DNA from: JBKJUK01 sp046590705
GTDB taxonomy: Bacteria > Acidobacteriota > Thermoanaerobaculia > Gp7-AA8
Assembly: GCA_046590705.1 (NCBI GenBank)
Contig: JBKJUK010000354.1
Span: 1-33,170, forward strand
DNA: 33,170 nt
Direction of reading: 5' to 3'
The notes beneath the pieces were generated by a model that saw only the letters and a program-made list of their open reading frames with translations, did not search any database and had not been told where the DNA came from. The position numbers were made by a program, and so were the translations under genes. Position 1 is the stretch's first letter, and the number at the start of each line of letters is the position of its first letter. Positions 15,958 through 23,215 of the stretch are shown piece by piece.

Positions 15958-16416
15958 CTACTTCAACCAACCATCCACATCGTGACGAGCCCCGTCACTC
16001 AGGTTCTTCGCGGCGCGGGTGTCTCGCGTTGCGCGAGCGCAGTTGCAGAGCAGGTCGATGAGCTGGCGAATGTCGAAGGGTTTGCTCACCACCGCGTGCA
16101 CAGAACGATGGTCGAGCTTCTCGGGAAAACCGTAGGATGTCGCGGCCGCGCTCATCACCACCACCGAACGGAGGTTCTCTTCACTGGTCTGGCGCAGGTA
16201 GGCCAGCACTCCGAAACCGTCAATTTTCGGGAGCATGAGATCGAGCAACACCACATCGAAGGCGCGCTGCTCGAGCATCTCGATGGCCTGCTCGCCATCT
16301 TCCGTGGTGACAATCTCGAATTTTGCAAGACGTAAGGCCGTCTCGAGGAACGACCGTATGTTCTCATCGTCTTCGACAATGAGGATAGAGAACGGCTCGT
16401 CCGAGTTTGCCTGCAT
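15958..16416 (-). CDS. Single-domain response regulator (CheY-like receiver)
   Basis: A 152-aa receiver domain with a short C-terminal tail and no output domain. The acidic pair is at E15-D17 (IVEDDEN), the phospho-acceptor is D59 (VVLLDLMLP), the switch Ser is at 89 (VVVMSAA) and the conserved Lys is K112 (VVSKPFD). It would pass or buffer phosphoryl groups in a phosphorelay, or bind a partner protein. No histidine kinase is in the window. A -10-like TATCGT is found 12 nt before the start on the minus strand. The final residues are read into the repeat-rich intergenic DNA. Confidence 0.9.
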   Translation of the reverse strand: MQANSDEPFSILIVEDDENIRSFLETALRLAKFEIVTTEDGEQAIEMLEQRAFDVVLLDLMLPKIDGFGVLAYLRQTSEENLRSVVVMSAAATSYGFPEKLDHRSVHAVVSKPFDIRQLIDLLCNCARATRDTRAAKNLSDGARHDVDGWLK

Positions 16417-16492
16417 CCAGCGCGGGTTACGATACCGTAATCCAGCGGCCCGGAAAAGGTGCGAAAACGGTAAACTCAGCCCCGCGGACGAT

Positions 16493-16954
16493 TCAGAACA
16501 GCGACAGTTGCAGGATTCGTTGCACCACGGTGGGAGGCGGCTGCGGCGGCGGCATCATTCGTTGCGGCCTCGCCTTTCTGCCGAGTAACATCGGAAGATT
16601 CTTCCGCAGCCAGTCCTTGGCTTCTCTGTGATACCTGAACTCGCGCTCACGTGCGTGGAATCGGCGGTCGTGATTGGCTCCCACCACGTGATGCAGATAT
16701 TCGTGGTGAATGATCGACAGGATGAAGAAGCGCGGAATGACCGGTTCGTCGAGAGACGGGTGGATCGTAATTTTCGTTGATACCCGATGATACGAACCGA
16801 GGCGGATGCTTCGCCGCTTCCGCTGGCTGGACCGCTTTCCCCAGTGGATAGGAAGCGGAGCCGACTCAGGAAAGTACTCGCTCCTTACTTCTTCGGCCAG
16901 AGTTCGCAGGTCGTAGTAGCTGCGCGGAGATTCAGATGTGATCAGTTCTCTCAA
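16493..16954 (-). CDS. SprT-like zinc metalloprotein
   Basis: A 153-aa protein with a zincin motif HHEYLHH (HEXXH) and a likely third ligand in the following NHDRRFHARE segment, the pattern of SprT/YgjP-type minigluzincins. Such proteins are predicted peptidases; the eukaryotic relative Spartan removes DNA-protein crosslinks, but bacterial members are mostly uncharacterised. The C-terminal ~25 residues are proline-rich. The start is TTG 16954, whose last two bases overlap the TGA of the M16 peptidase gene (TTGA), so translation is coupled. The start is inferred from this overlap; the family call rests on the zinc motif. Confidence 0.75.
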   Translation of the reverse strand: MRELITSESPRSYYDLRTLAEEVRSEYFPESAPLPIHWGKRSSQRKRRSIRLGSYHRVSTKITIHPSLDEPVIPRFFILSIIHHEYLHHVVGANHDRRFHAREREFRYHREAKDWLRKNLPMLLGRKARPQRMMPPPQPPPTVVQRILQLSLF

Positions 16955-19575
16955 TCATTAATGGATACCATTTTTCCTCTCAAAATAGCAATCGTGTAAT
17001 TGTCTCCGGACAGATATTTCGCCGCCACACCACGCACTTCTTCGAGCGTTACGGCCTTCACGCGCTCCAGGAACCGAGCCGTGAAGTCGAGGCCCAGACC
17101 ATAGAGGGAATGCTGTGTGATCTCGCTGGCGAGGGCGCTGTTGGTCTGCAGCCTCAGCCGCATCGACCCTGCGATGTACGATTTGGCCCGCGCCAGTTCC
17201 TCTTCGCCGAATCCATCGATGGCCAGGCGCTTGATCTCTGACAACAGGCCCTCACGCGCATCATTCTCTTTCGAGGCGTCGCTGGCGATGAAGGCCACGA
17301 ACGCTCCGGCCAGTTGATGCGCTGAGTCGCCAGCGTAAACGGTGTAGGCCAGCGAGCGTTTTCCGCGCAGTTCCGCGAACAACGTTCCAGCCAGTCCCGA
17401 GGTGATGTCCTGCAGGACTCGCAGAAGCGTCCAGTCGTCATGCTGCGGAGTCACGGAAGGAAATCCGATCACCAGCGCGGTCTGCTTTCTGTCACGCACT
17501 TCCACGACCTCGCTCGATTGCGAAGGGGGCACCGGAGCCGGTACGGGCTCGTGAAGCGTCACGCTTTTCGGAAGGCTTCCGAAGTGTTGTTCGAACAGTT
17601 CGCGTACCGAATCTGCCATCACGTCTCCGACAACAACGGCCATGGCACTGTCGGCCGTGACTTCGCGTCGATACCACGACTCGACCTCGTCGCGCGTGAC
17701 TGCGGCGATCGACTCGGTGTATCCGGCGTCCGGATATCCGTACGGGTGATCGCCATAGAACGAATCGAAGAAAAGCTGAAAGGGGCGCTCTCCAGACGAG
17801 TCGAGCGATCTGCGGATCGAAGCCAGCTGCAGATGCCGCTCTTCTCCCAGTCCGTCTTCCGGAAAGGTCGGATGGAGCATGACATCGGCGAGGATCTCAG
17901 TCCCTGCCACAAAGTACTTGGGCAGGATATCGATGCCGAACCCGAAGAAATCCTCATCGATGGCAATGCTGATTTGCGACCCGAGAAATTCGATCTCACG
18001 ATCAATCTGATCACGAGTGCGGGCGGTCGTACCTCGACGCATGGACCTGGCCATGAGCTGAGTGATACCGGCGTTCGCACGTTTTTCGTGAATGCGCCCG
18101 CCCTTGAAGTAGATCGAAGCGGAGACGGTCGGTGTCCCGGGTGTCTCCCGGACGAAAACGGTCATGCCGTTGGTGAGCACGAACTGCTGCATCGAGTCGG
18201 TAATCGTTCCCGCTGGGAGCTGTACTGCCACGGCGGGTGCGGGGATCTGCTCGTGCGCCTCGACCTCTTCGGCCATGGCCGCGTCCACTGCGCTCAGAAT
18301 CTCGGCGGGCTCCCCTTCGGGTGATCCATTCGGGAGATATCGGTACAGCGTCAGATTCGAGGAAGTCAGGTACTGATTGGCCACGCGTTTCACATCCTCT
18401 GCGGTGACTGCGCGCAGTTTCTCGAGGTGACGAGCCATATCGGTGTACCGGCCGCGTGATTCGAAATGGCAAAGAGTCTGGGCCTGACCGAGCACGTCTT
18501 CCAGTTCGAAGACGAATCCAGCCTCAACGCTGTTGCGGGCGAGTTCCAGCTCGTACTCGAGCGGCCCAAAGCGCTTCATCCGCTCAATCTCTTTCAGCAC
18601 TCGCCGCTCCACTTCGTCACCGATTCCCGGCTCATACGACGCACGCACAGTGAAGATGCCGATGTCCTCGAAAACGTTGTTGGAGGCCGAGGCGCTGTTG
18701 GCAGCTTCCGGACCAACGACTCCGCGGAAGAAGCGTGAGTAACGCCCGCTCCCGAGTGTGGTCCCGAGGAGATCGAGCGCCTCTTCGTCGGGATGACCCT
18801 CACCGGTGGTGTGCCAGCCGAACACGCTGTAGCACTGCGTGATGTCGCTGGTCGACTGCGCGTATCTGAATTCGTTCTGCTTCGGCTCGACAGGACCGCG
18901 TTCTTTCTTCAACTCGCCAACCGGCAGCTTGCCGAAGGTCTCCGTTACGGCGTCGATCACTTCCTGATGAACGATGTCGCCGACCACGGTCACGATGATG
19001 TTGGTTGGACGATAGAGCGTTTCGAAGAACGCCAGGAGATGGTCGCGATTGATGTTGCGCAGAACCTCGTTGGAGCCAATCCTCCAGCGTTTCATCCGGT
19101 GCTCTCGAAAGGCGGTGGCGAACATCCGTTCCGCAGCGACTGCTGGCGGATTGTCCAGCTTACGATTCGATTCCTCTATGACGACTTCAGCTTCTTTTCG
19201 TAACTCTTCAGCATCGAACAGGGGATTCAGAATCGCATCCGCCTGAATGGCGATCCCGCGCAGCAGACCTTCCTTCGGCATCACGAAGTAGTAGTTGGTC
19301 GAGTCGTAGATCGTTCCGGCGTTCGTCGAGCCGCCAAGTGACGACACGTGCCGGGCGATATCCTCAGCTCCCGGGAAATTCTTCGAGCCCTTGAAGAACA
19401 TATGTTCGAAGAGATGAGCCATCCCGGCCACTTCGTCCGGCTCGTGAAAGTAACCCGCCTTCACCCAGGTGTTGATGGCGACGACGCCGCCCCGCTTGTG
19501 TTCCCGCGTCAGTAAAGTGAGACCGTTCGGCAGAACTGTTTTGCGAACGTTGGAGAGGAACACGTCCAGGGTCAT
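16951..19575 (-). CDS. Double-domain M16 (pitrilysin-family) zinc peptidase
   Basis: An 874-aa protein made of two M16 units. The first carries the inverted zinc motif H54-L-F-E57-H58 with the third ligand at E134 or E135 (VVIEES), the spacing expected for M16. The second unit (from about residue 465) lacks HXXEH; the corresponding place reads AGITQLMARSM, so it is the inactive half that closes the chamber, and it keeps the LRGKRSLAYTVY R/Y motif. No signal peptide is visible, so a cytoplasmic location is predicted, unlike many periplasmic PqqL-like relatives. AAAGGAG lies 4 nt before the ATG. It is translationally coupled to the SprT-like gene. It likely degrades short peptides in the cytosol. 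Confidence 0.92.
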   Translation of the reverse strand: MTLDVFLSNVRKTVLPNGLTLLTREHKRGGVVAINTWVKAGYFHEPDEVAGMAHLFEHMFFKGSKNFPGAEDIARHVSSLGGSTNAGTIYDSTNYYFVMPKEGLLRGIAIQADAILNPLFDAEELRKEAEVVIEESNRKLDNPPAVAAERMFATAFREHRMKRWRIGSNEVLRNINRDHLLAFFETLYRPTNIIVTVVGDIVHQEVIDAVTETFGKLPVGELKKERGPVEPKQNEFRYAQSTSDITQCYSVFGWHTTGEGHPDEEALDLLGTTLGSGRYSRFFRGVVGPEAANSASASNNVFEDIGIFTVRASYEPGIGDEVERRVLKEIERMKRFGPLEYELELARNSVEAGFVFELEDVLGQAQTLCHFESRGRYTDMARHLEKLRAVTAEDVKRVANQYLTSSNLTLYRYLPNGSPEGEPAEILSAVDAAMAEEVEAHEQIPAPAVAVQLPAGTITDSMQQFVLTNGMTVFVRETPGTPTVSASIYFKGGRIHEKRANAGITQLMARSMRRGTTARTRDQIDREIEFLGSQISIAIDEDFFGFGIDILPKYFVAGTEILADVMLHPTFPEDGLGEERHLQLASIRRSLDSSGERPFQLFFDSFYGDHPYGYPDAGYTESIAAVTRDEVESWYRREVTADSAMAVVVGDVMADSVRELFEQHFGSLPKSVTLHEPVPAPVPPSQSSEVVEVRDRKQTALVIGFPSVTPQHDDWTLLRVLQDITSGLAGTLFAELRGKRSLAYTVYAGDSAHQLAGAFVAFIASDASKENDAREGLLSEIKRLAIDGFGEEELARAKSYIAGSMRLRLQTNSALASEITQHSLYGLGLDFTARFLERVKAVTLEEVRGVAAKYLSGDNYTIAILRGKMVSIND

Positions 19576-19943
19576 GAAGCTCCTTTGGGAATCAGTAGCT
19601 AGGAATCAGTAGCCAGTAACCAGTAGCTAAAGGCTCGTGGGCGTACCGTAGGGGCGCGTTGCGCGCGCCCGCTCTGCCCGGTGCACTTTGACACAAACTC
19701 AGACGTGTGGAGCACAGGCAATCCTGCCTGTGGCGCGGAGACGTGAGTTCGAGACCGCTTTTCATCGTTCCGCACTCGATGACCTGAGCGACCGTCAATC
19801 GAAGCGACCTGTCGATACCGAGACCAGGAACCGTTCTTCGAAGTCAGTGCATCGCGCCACAGGCAGGATTGCCTGTGCCACACAATCGGCGTCTCGCGGT
19901 AGTTGAGAGAACAGTCGCGAATCGTGTCGCGTCCGCCCTGCAG
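19576..19943. repeat. Intergenic repeat cluster with families F, C and D
   Basis: No gene is supported. In order: CAGTAGCTAGGAATCAGTAG-type units (19590-19630, the complement of the TACTGGTTACTGG family), a half-copy of family C starting GTAGGGGCG (19648-19681), and a 177-bp element at 19706-19882 with long inverted ends (family D). Confidence 0.7.
19706..19882. repeat. Family D inverted-repeat element
   Basis: The ends are GTGTGG..CACAGGCAATCCTGCCTGTG..GCGCG and its reverse complement CGCGC..CACAGGCAGGATTGCCTGTG..CCACAC, each about 31 bp, around a 113-bp middle. Each end is itself a small hairpin (CACAGGCA/TGCCTGTG). A single end occurs at 29264-29295. It is too short to encode a protein; MITE-like. 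Confidence 0.75.
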
Positions 19944-20288
19944 CTACTCTTCTTCTGGCGCGCGCTTGTCGCTCAGCACTGCTCCGACGTTGGCCAGGGC
20001 TGCGGCGGTGATCAGCGAGGATCCAGCCGTGAGAATCTCGTCACCCCGCTTCATGCCAAGATATAAACCGACGCCGATTCCCAGCACCATTGCGCTCATC
20101 GGAAAGTCCCGAATCTGATCACGCCAGGATTCAGGGAGAAACTCCTCGATCTGCTCGAGGAGAGCATCAGGTCCTTCCGAGACGAGCGTCGCGCCGAGGC
20201 TGGCCGCACGCTCCCGAATCGGATCGTCGAAGTCGAGACCCGCTGCGGAACGTTCGTATCCATTGGCGTACTGCTTTTTTCCAGGCAT
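19944..20288 (-). CDS. Small membrane protein, family not recognised
   Basis: 114 aa. The N-terminal 60 residues are charged and soluble; residues ~64-107 form one or two hydrophobic segments (SAMVLGIGVGLYLGM and SSLITAAALANVGAVL) split by MKRGDEI. AGAGGAG lies 7 nt before the ATG, so the start is sound. It is the last of four small minus-strand genes whose other members are a DUF883-like protein, a DUF5670-like peptide and a BON lipoprotein, so an envelope-stress or membrane-stability role is plausible but not shown. Confidence 0.7.
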   Translation of the reverse strand: MPGKKQYANGYERSAAGLDFDDPIRERAASLGATLVSEGPDALLEQIEEFLPESWRDQIRDFPMSAMVLGIGVGLYLGMKRGDEILTAGSSLITAAALANVGAVLSDKRAPEEE

Positions 20289-20354
20289 TACTGATCTCCT
20301 CTGGTGCGATCACCAATCGACAACAATCAACTCAGACCGCCGCGGCGAACGAGG

Positions 20355-20660
20355 TTAATCGTCGTCGCGATTGCTGCGAAGTACGAGGCCGACCAGAAAG
20401 CCGACTCCGACTGAAATCAACAGTGCCTTTCCTGGATTCGCTTTCACGAAACTGCGCACCTGATCATTCACGCCAGAGAAGTCCACCTCGCTCACCTTTT
20501 CACGCACCGTGCTGTACCCATCTTTCACGGCACCCGATGCTGCGGAGTATTTCTGGCCCACGAACTCCTTCGCGCGTCCCATGCGATCGTCGGCGCCTTC
20601 GGCCGCGCCCGCAGTCGAACCACTTCCATCAATCGAGTCATCCGGAAAATCAGATTTCAT
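20355..20660 (-). CDS. DUF883/ElaB-YqjD-like tail-anchored membrane protein
   Basis: 101 aa. A charged helical region is followed by one C-terminal membrane segment, VKANPGKALLISVGVGFLVG, ending in VLRSNRDDD; this PGKALLIS...GFLVGLVLR pattern is typical of ElaB/YqjD (DUF883). In E. coli such proteins are tail-anchored, bind ribosomes and appear in stationary phase. TGGAGGT precedes the ATG by about 4 nt. The first 11 bases overlap the end of the upstream DUF5670-like gene in a different frame. Confidence 0.82.
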   Translation of the reverse strand: MKSDFPDDSIDGSGSTAGAAEGADDRMGRAKEFVGQKYSAASGAVKDGYSTVREKVSEVDFSGVNDQVRSFVKANPGKALLISVGVGFLVGLVLRSNRDDD

Positions 20661-20835
20661 GACTACCTCCAGTTGTTTCAGTACCGCGAAATTTCGACAT
20701 CATCGCCTTCACTACGCCAAAGGCAGCAAGGATTGCCGACACGATGACAAGCATATGCAGAATACCGCCGAAAGTGTTGCTGGTGAGCATTCCCACCAGC
20801 CAGACGATGAGCAGAATTGCGATCAGGCTCCACAT
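20650..20835 (-). CDS. DUF5670 (lmo0937-like) two-helix membrane peptide
   Basis: 61 aa with two membrane helices: residues 3-20 (SLIAILLIVWLVGMLTS) and 25-45 (GILHMLVIVSAILAAFG). The LIVWLVGMLTSNTFGG turn is characteristic of the lmo0937/DUF5670 family, which is widespread and of unknown function. GAGGGA lies 8 nt before the ATG. It overlaps the following DUF883-like gene by 11 bp and lies 13 bp after the BON lipoprotein gene, so the cluster is an operon. Confidence 0.82.
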   Translation of the reverse strand: MWSLIAILLIVWLVGMLTSNTFGGILHMLVIVSAILAAFGVVKAMMSKFRGTETTGGSHEI

Positions 20836-20848
20836 GACAGATGGTCCC

Positions 20849-21139
20849 TCACTTGATGGACATCGCGTTTACCACGCTACTCACGCCGCTGATCGATTGG
20901 GCGATGCGCGTCGCTGTCGCCTTCTCTTCACCCGAGCTGACGATTCCCCGCAGCGTCACCGTTCCACCCCTGGCGTCGACGGCGAGGTCATAACGCGCCA
21001 GTGCGGCGTTGCTGCGGAGTGCTTCGCTCACTCGGGAAGCCACGACCGCGTCATCAATCTGTCTCGAAGGCGTGGGATTCCCTGCACAAGCGCTGAGAAC
21101 CAGCAGCATCGCGGTCAGAACCATGGCGGACAGTCGCAT
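20849..21139 (-). CDS. BON-domain lipoprotein
   Basis: 96 aa. An N-terminal lipoprotein signal ends in LVLSAC (Cys18), followed by one BON domain (DDAVVASRVSEAL, then GGTVTLRGIVSSGEE). BON proteins such as OsmY act in the periplasm, bind phospholipid surfaces and are often induced by osmotic or envelope stress. It is the first gene of the four-gene minus-strand cluster, 53 bp downstream of the site-2 protease gene. Confidence 0.88.
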   Translation of the reverse strand: MRLSAMVLTAMLLVLSACAGNPTPSRQIDDAVVASRVSEALRSNAALARYDLAVDARGGTVTLRGIVSSGEEKATATRIAQSISGVSSVVNAMSIK

Positions 21140-21192
21140 ACGCTTTCACATGCTGCGAAGAACATGCCTCAGACTCAGACGTGCCGGAGTGT

Positions 21193-22326
21193 TCACCTGC
21201 TTTCTTCGGCGAGGTCGGTGCGGATCTGGAAAACATTCATGATGTCGCGCTGTGTGACGATCCCGGCCAGCCCGCCCTCCTGGTCGACGACGGGAAGGCG
21301 CCCCAGGCCCAGGGCCACCATTTGACGAAGAGCCTCGACCGCCAGGGTCTCAGGACGCGGCAGGACCGAAGATTTGAGCGGCTGCATCACCTCAGTGACG
21401 GCGAGGGTTTCTCTCTCCTGCCTGCTGACGTTCTTCACATGCTGGACGTCAATGATTCCGATTACCCTCCCGTCTCGATCGAGAACGGGGTAGATCGGAA
21501 ACTTATGGTGCAGGAACTTCTCCTCCACCGACTCGAGTTGCTCATCCTCGGAAACTGACATCACCTCCCGGCCCATGATGGCTTCGACGTGAATGCCTTC
21601 CAGCACTTCTTCGAGCAGGACATGCTGATAACTCTGCTCGGCTGCATTTCTGAGAAAAACTCCGATCAGGATGTACCAGAAGCCAGCGATCCAACTTTCC
21701 CTGAAAAGCAGCACCACGCCGGCAATCATCACCAGATACGCGAACCCTTCACCGATTCTGGCGGCGACGTTGGTTGCCTTCTTCAGGCTTCCGGTCTTCC
21801 ACCAGATCGTGGCGCGCAGAAGCCGCCCGCCATCGAGAGGAAACCCGGGAACCAGATTGAACAACGCCAGGGCCCAGTTCAGGCTCGCCACCGCCACACA
21901 CACCGCGAAAAAAGCCTCTTGATTCTGCAGTTCGGCAGCAATGGCCAGTCCCGAGAAGATCAGCCAGAGCAGCAGACTCGAAAGCGGACCAGCCGCAGCC
22001 ACCTTGAATTCGACTTTGGGGTCATTCGGCTCGTTGTGCATATGCGCAACGCCACCAAAAATAAAGAGAGTGATGCGCCGGATCGGAAATCCAAGCCGAT
22101 TCGAGACGATCGCATGGGAAAGCTCGTGAAAAATGATGGAGGCGAACAAAAGTAAGGCCGCGATGACAGCCAGTACCCAATTCGCACTCGTAGTGAAACG
22201 GACGTCATGCGCGGGAAAATAGAAGCGGCCGTAGGTCCAGACCACCAGAAAGAAAAAAATAAACCAGGAGAAGTCGAGGTTGACCGACACACCGGAAACG
22301 CGAAACAGTCGAAAGCCGCGGCTCAT
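21193..22326 (-). CDS. Site-2-type intramembrane metalloprotease (M50) with CBS pair
   Basis: A 377-aa polytopic membrane protein. The zinc motif is H67-E68-L-S-H71 (FHELSHA) within a membrane helix, and the third ligand D165 lies in NLVPGFPLDGGRLLRA, the classical M50 signature. About six hydrophobic segments cover residues 15-235. The C-terminal 130 residues are two CBS domains (DVQHVKNV, then IVTQRDIMNVF endings), which usually bind adenine nucleotides and would tie proteolysis to energy state. Class: SpoIVFB/Rip3-like S2P. Possible targets are anti-sigma factors or other membrane proteins. The start codon follows the GGAGAAT repeat (ATTCTCC on the coding strand) with no Shine-Dalgarno. 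Confidence 0.92.
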   Translation of the reverse strand: MSRGFRLFRVSGVSVNLDFSWFIFFFLVVWTYGRFYFPAHDVRFTTSANWVLAVIAALLLFASIIFHELSHAIVSNRLGFPIRRITLFIFGGVAHMHNEPNDPKVEFKVAAAGPLSSLLLWLIFSGLAIAAELQNQEAFFAVCVAVASLNWALALFNLVPGFPLDGGRLLRATIWWKTGSLKKATNVAARIGEGFAYLVMIAGVVLLFRESWIAGFWYILIGVFLRNAAEQSYQHVLLEEVLEGIHVEAIMGREVMSVSEDEQLESVEEKFLHHKFPIYPVLDRDGRVIGIIDVQHVKNVSRQERETLAVTEVMQPLKSSVLPRPETLAVEALRQMVALGLGRLPVVDQEGGLAGIVTQRDIMNVFQIRTDLAEESR

Positions 22327-22519
22327 TCGAGAATGGAGAATGCAGAATGGAGAATGGAGAATGAACGGCGCCGACGATGACTCAGCGACGCGCCGACGCC
22401 TCTTCTACTGGACGCTGTAGGTTTCACCATTCCAATCGACGCTGCATTCCGCATTCCTCATTCTCCATTCTCCATTCTCCATTCGGTACCTCCATTCTCC
22501 ATTCATCTACACTTCTAAT
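22327..22519. repeat. Paired GGAGAAT and ATTCTCC tracts between divergent genes
   Basis: GAATGGAGAAT units at 22328-22363 lie just upstream of the minus-strand protease gene; ATTCTCC units at about 22453-22504 lie just upstream of the plus-strand ABC gene. Thus each divergent gene has the same strand of the repeat, ATTCTCC, immediately before its start codon. Confidence 0.8.
22508..22513 (+). promoter_or_regulatory. Candidate -10 element for the ABC transporter operon
   Basis: TACACT ends exactly 6 nt before ATG 22520, which would place the transcription start at the start codon. There is no Shine-Dalgarno. No -35 box is convincing. Confidence 0.35.
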
Positions 22520-23215
22520 ATGGGATTCGCTGTTCAGTTTACTGATGTACGACATGACTACTCACCTGCTGAGGCTGAGGTGGCCGTCCGCGCTCTCGAC
22601 GGGGTCGACCTCAGCATCGCTCCCGGGGATTTTGCCGTTCTCATGGGTGCATCGGGAAGCGGCAAATCGACTCTGCTGAATCTGGCGGGCGCAATCGACC
22701 AGCCCAGCGCCGGCTCGGTTTCGATCGGGGACCATCTCCTCGAGAAAATGACGGAAGTCGAGCTGACCCGATTGCGCAGAACGTCGATCGGCTTCGTCTT
22801 TCAGTTCTTTCACCTGATCCCCACGTTAACGGTGGAAGAGAATATCGCCTTCCCTCTCGAATTGAACGGCGTCTCGCGACAGGAAGTCAAAGCGCGGGTG
22901 GAGAGTGTGCTCGCCGAGGTGGAGTTGACGCCCCGCCGAAGCCACTTTCCGAATCAACTGTCGGGCGGGGAGATGCAGCGGGTCGCCATCGGGCGGGCGG
23001 TGGTGAATAGACCCCAGCTCATTCTCGCGGACGAACCGACGGGAAATCTCGATAGCAAGACCGGTGAAAAAATTCTCGATCTCCTCCGCAACGTTCATCG
23101 GTCCTACAGTCCGACCATCATCATGGCCACCCACTCCGATCGCGCCTCGCAGATCGGCGACTACATCATCCGCGTGAGTGACGGACGAATCACATCGAGG
23201 GACGTCGTTCGTTGA
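22520..23215 (+). CDS. ABC transporter ATP-binding protein (MacB/LolD type)
   Basis: A 231-aa ATPase with Walker A GASGSGKST (43-51), Q-loop FQFFHLIPTLTVEENI, signature LSGGE (147-151), Walker B LILADEPTGNLD (D171, E172) and a switch histidine in ATHSD. The sequence type belongs to the LolD/MacB/FtsE group, whose partners are FtsX-like permeases. It works by mechanotransmission rather than classical transport, for lipoprotein, peptide or antibiotic extrusion. Its TGA overlaps the TTG start of the permease gene (TTGA), confirming a coupled pair. Confidence 0.95.
   Translation: MGFAVQFTDVRHDYSPAEAEVAVRALDGVDLSIAPGDFAVLMGASGSGKSTLLNLAGAIDQPSAGSVSIGDHLLEKMTEVELTRLRRTSIGFVFQFFHLIPTLTVEENIAFPLELNGVSRQEVKARVESVLAEVELTPRRSHFPNQLSGGEMQRVAIGRAVVNRPQLILADEPTGNLDSKTGEKILDLLRNVHRSYSPTIIMATHSDRASQIGDYIIRVSDGRITSRDVVR

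Noticed and set aside
17440..18324. Plus-strand ORF of 294 codons
   Set aside because: Antisense shadow of the M16 peptidase gene without any family signature.
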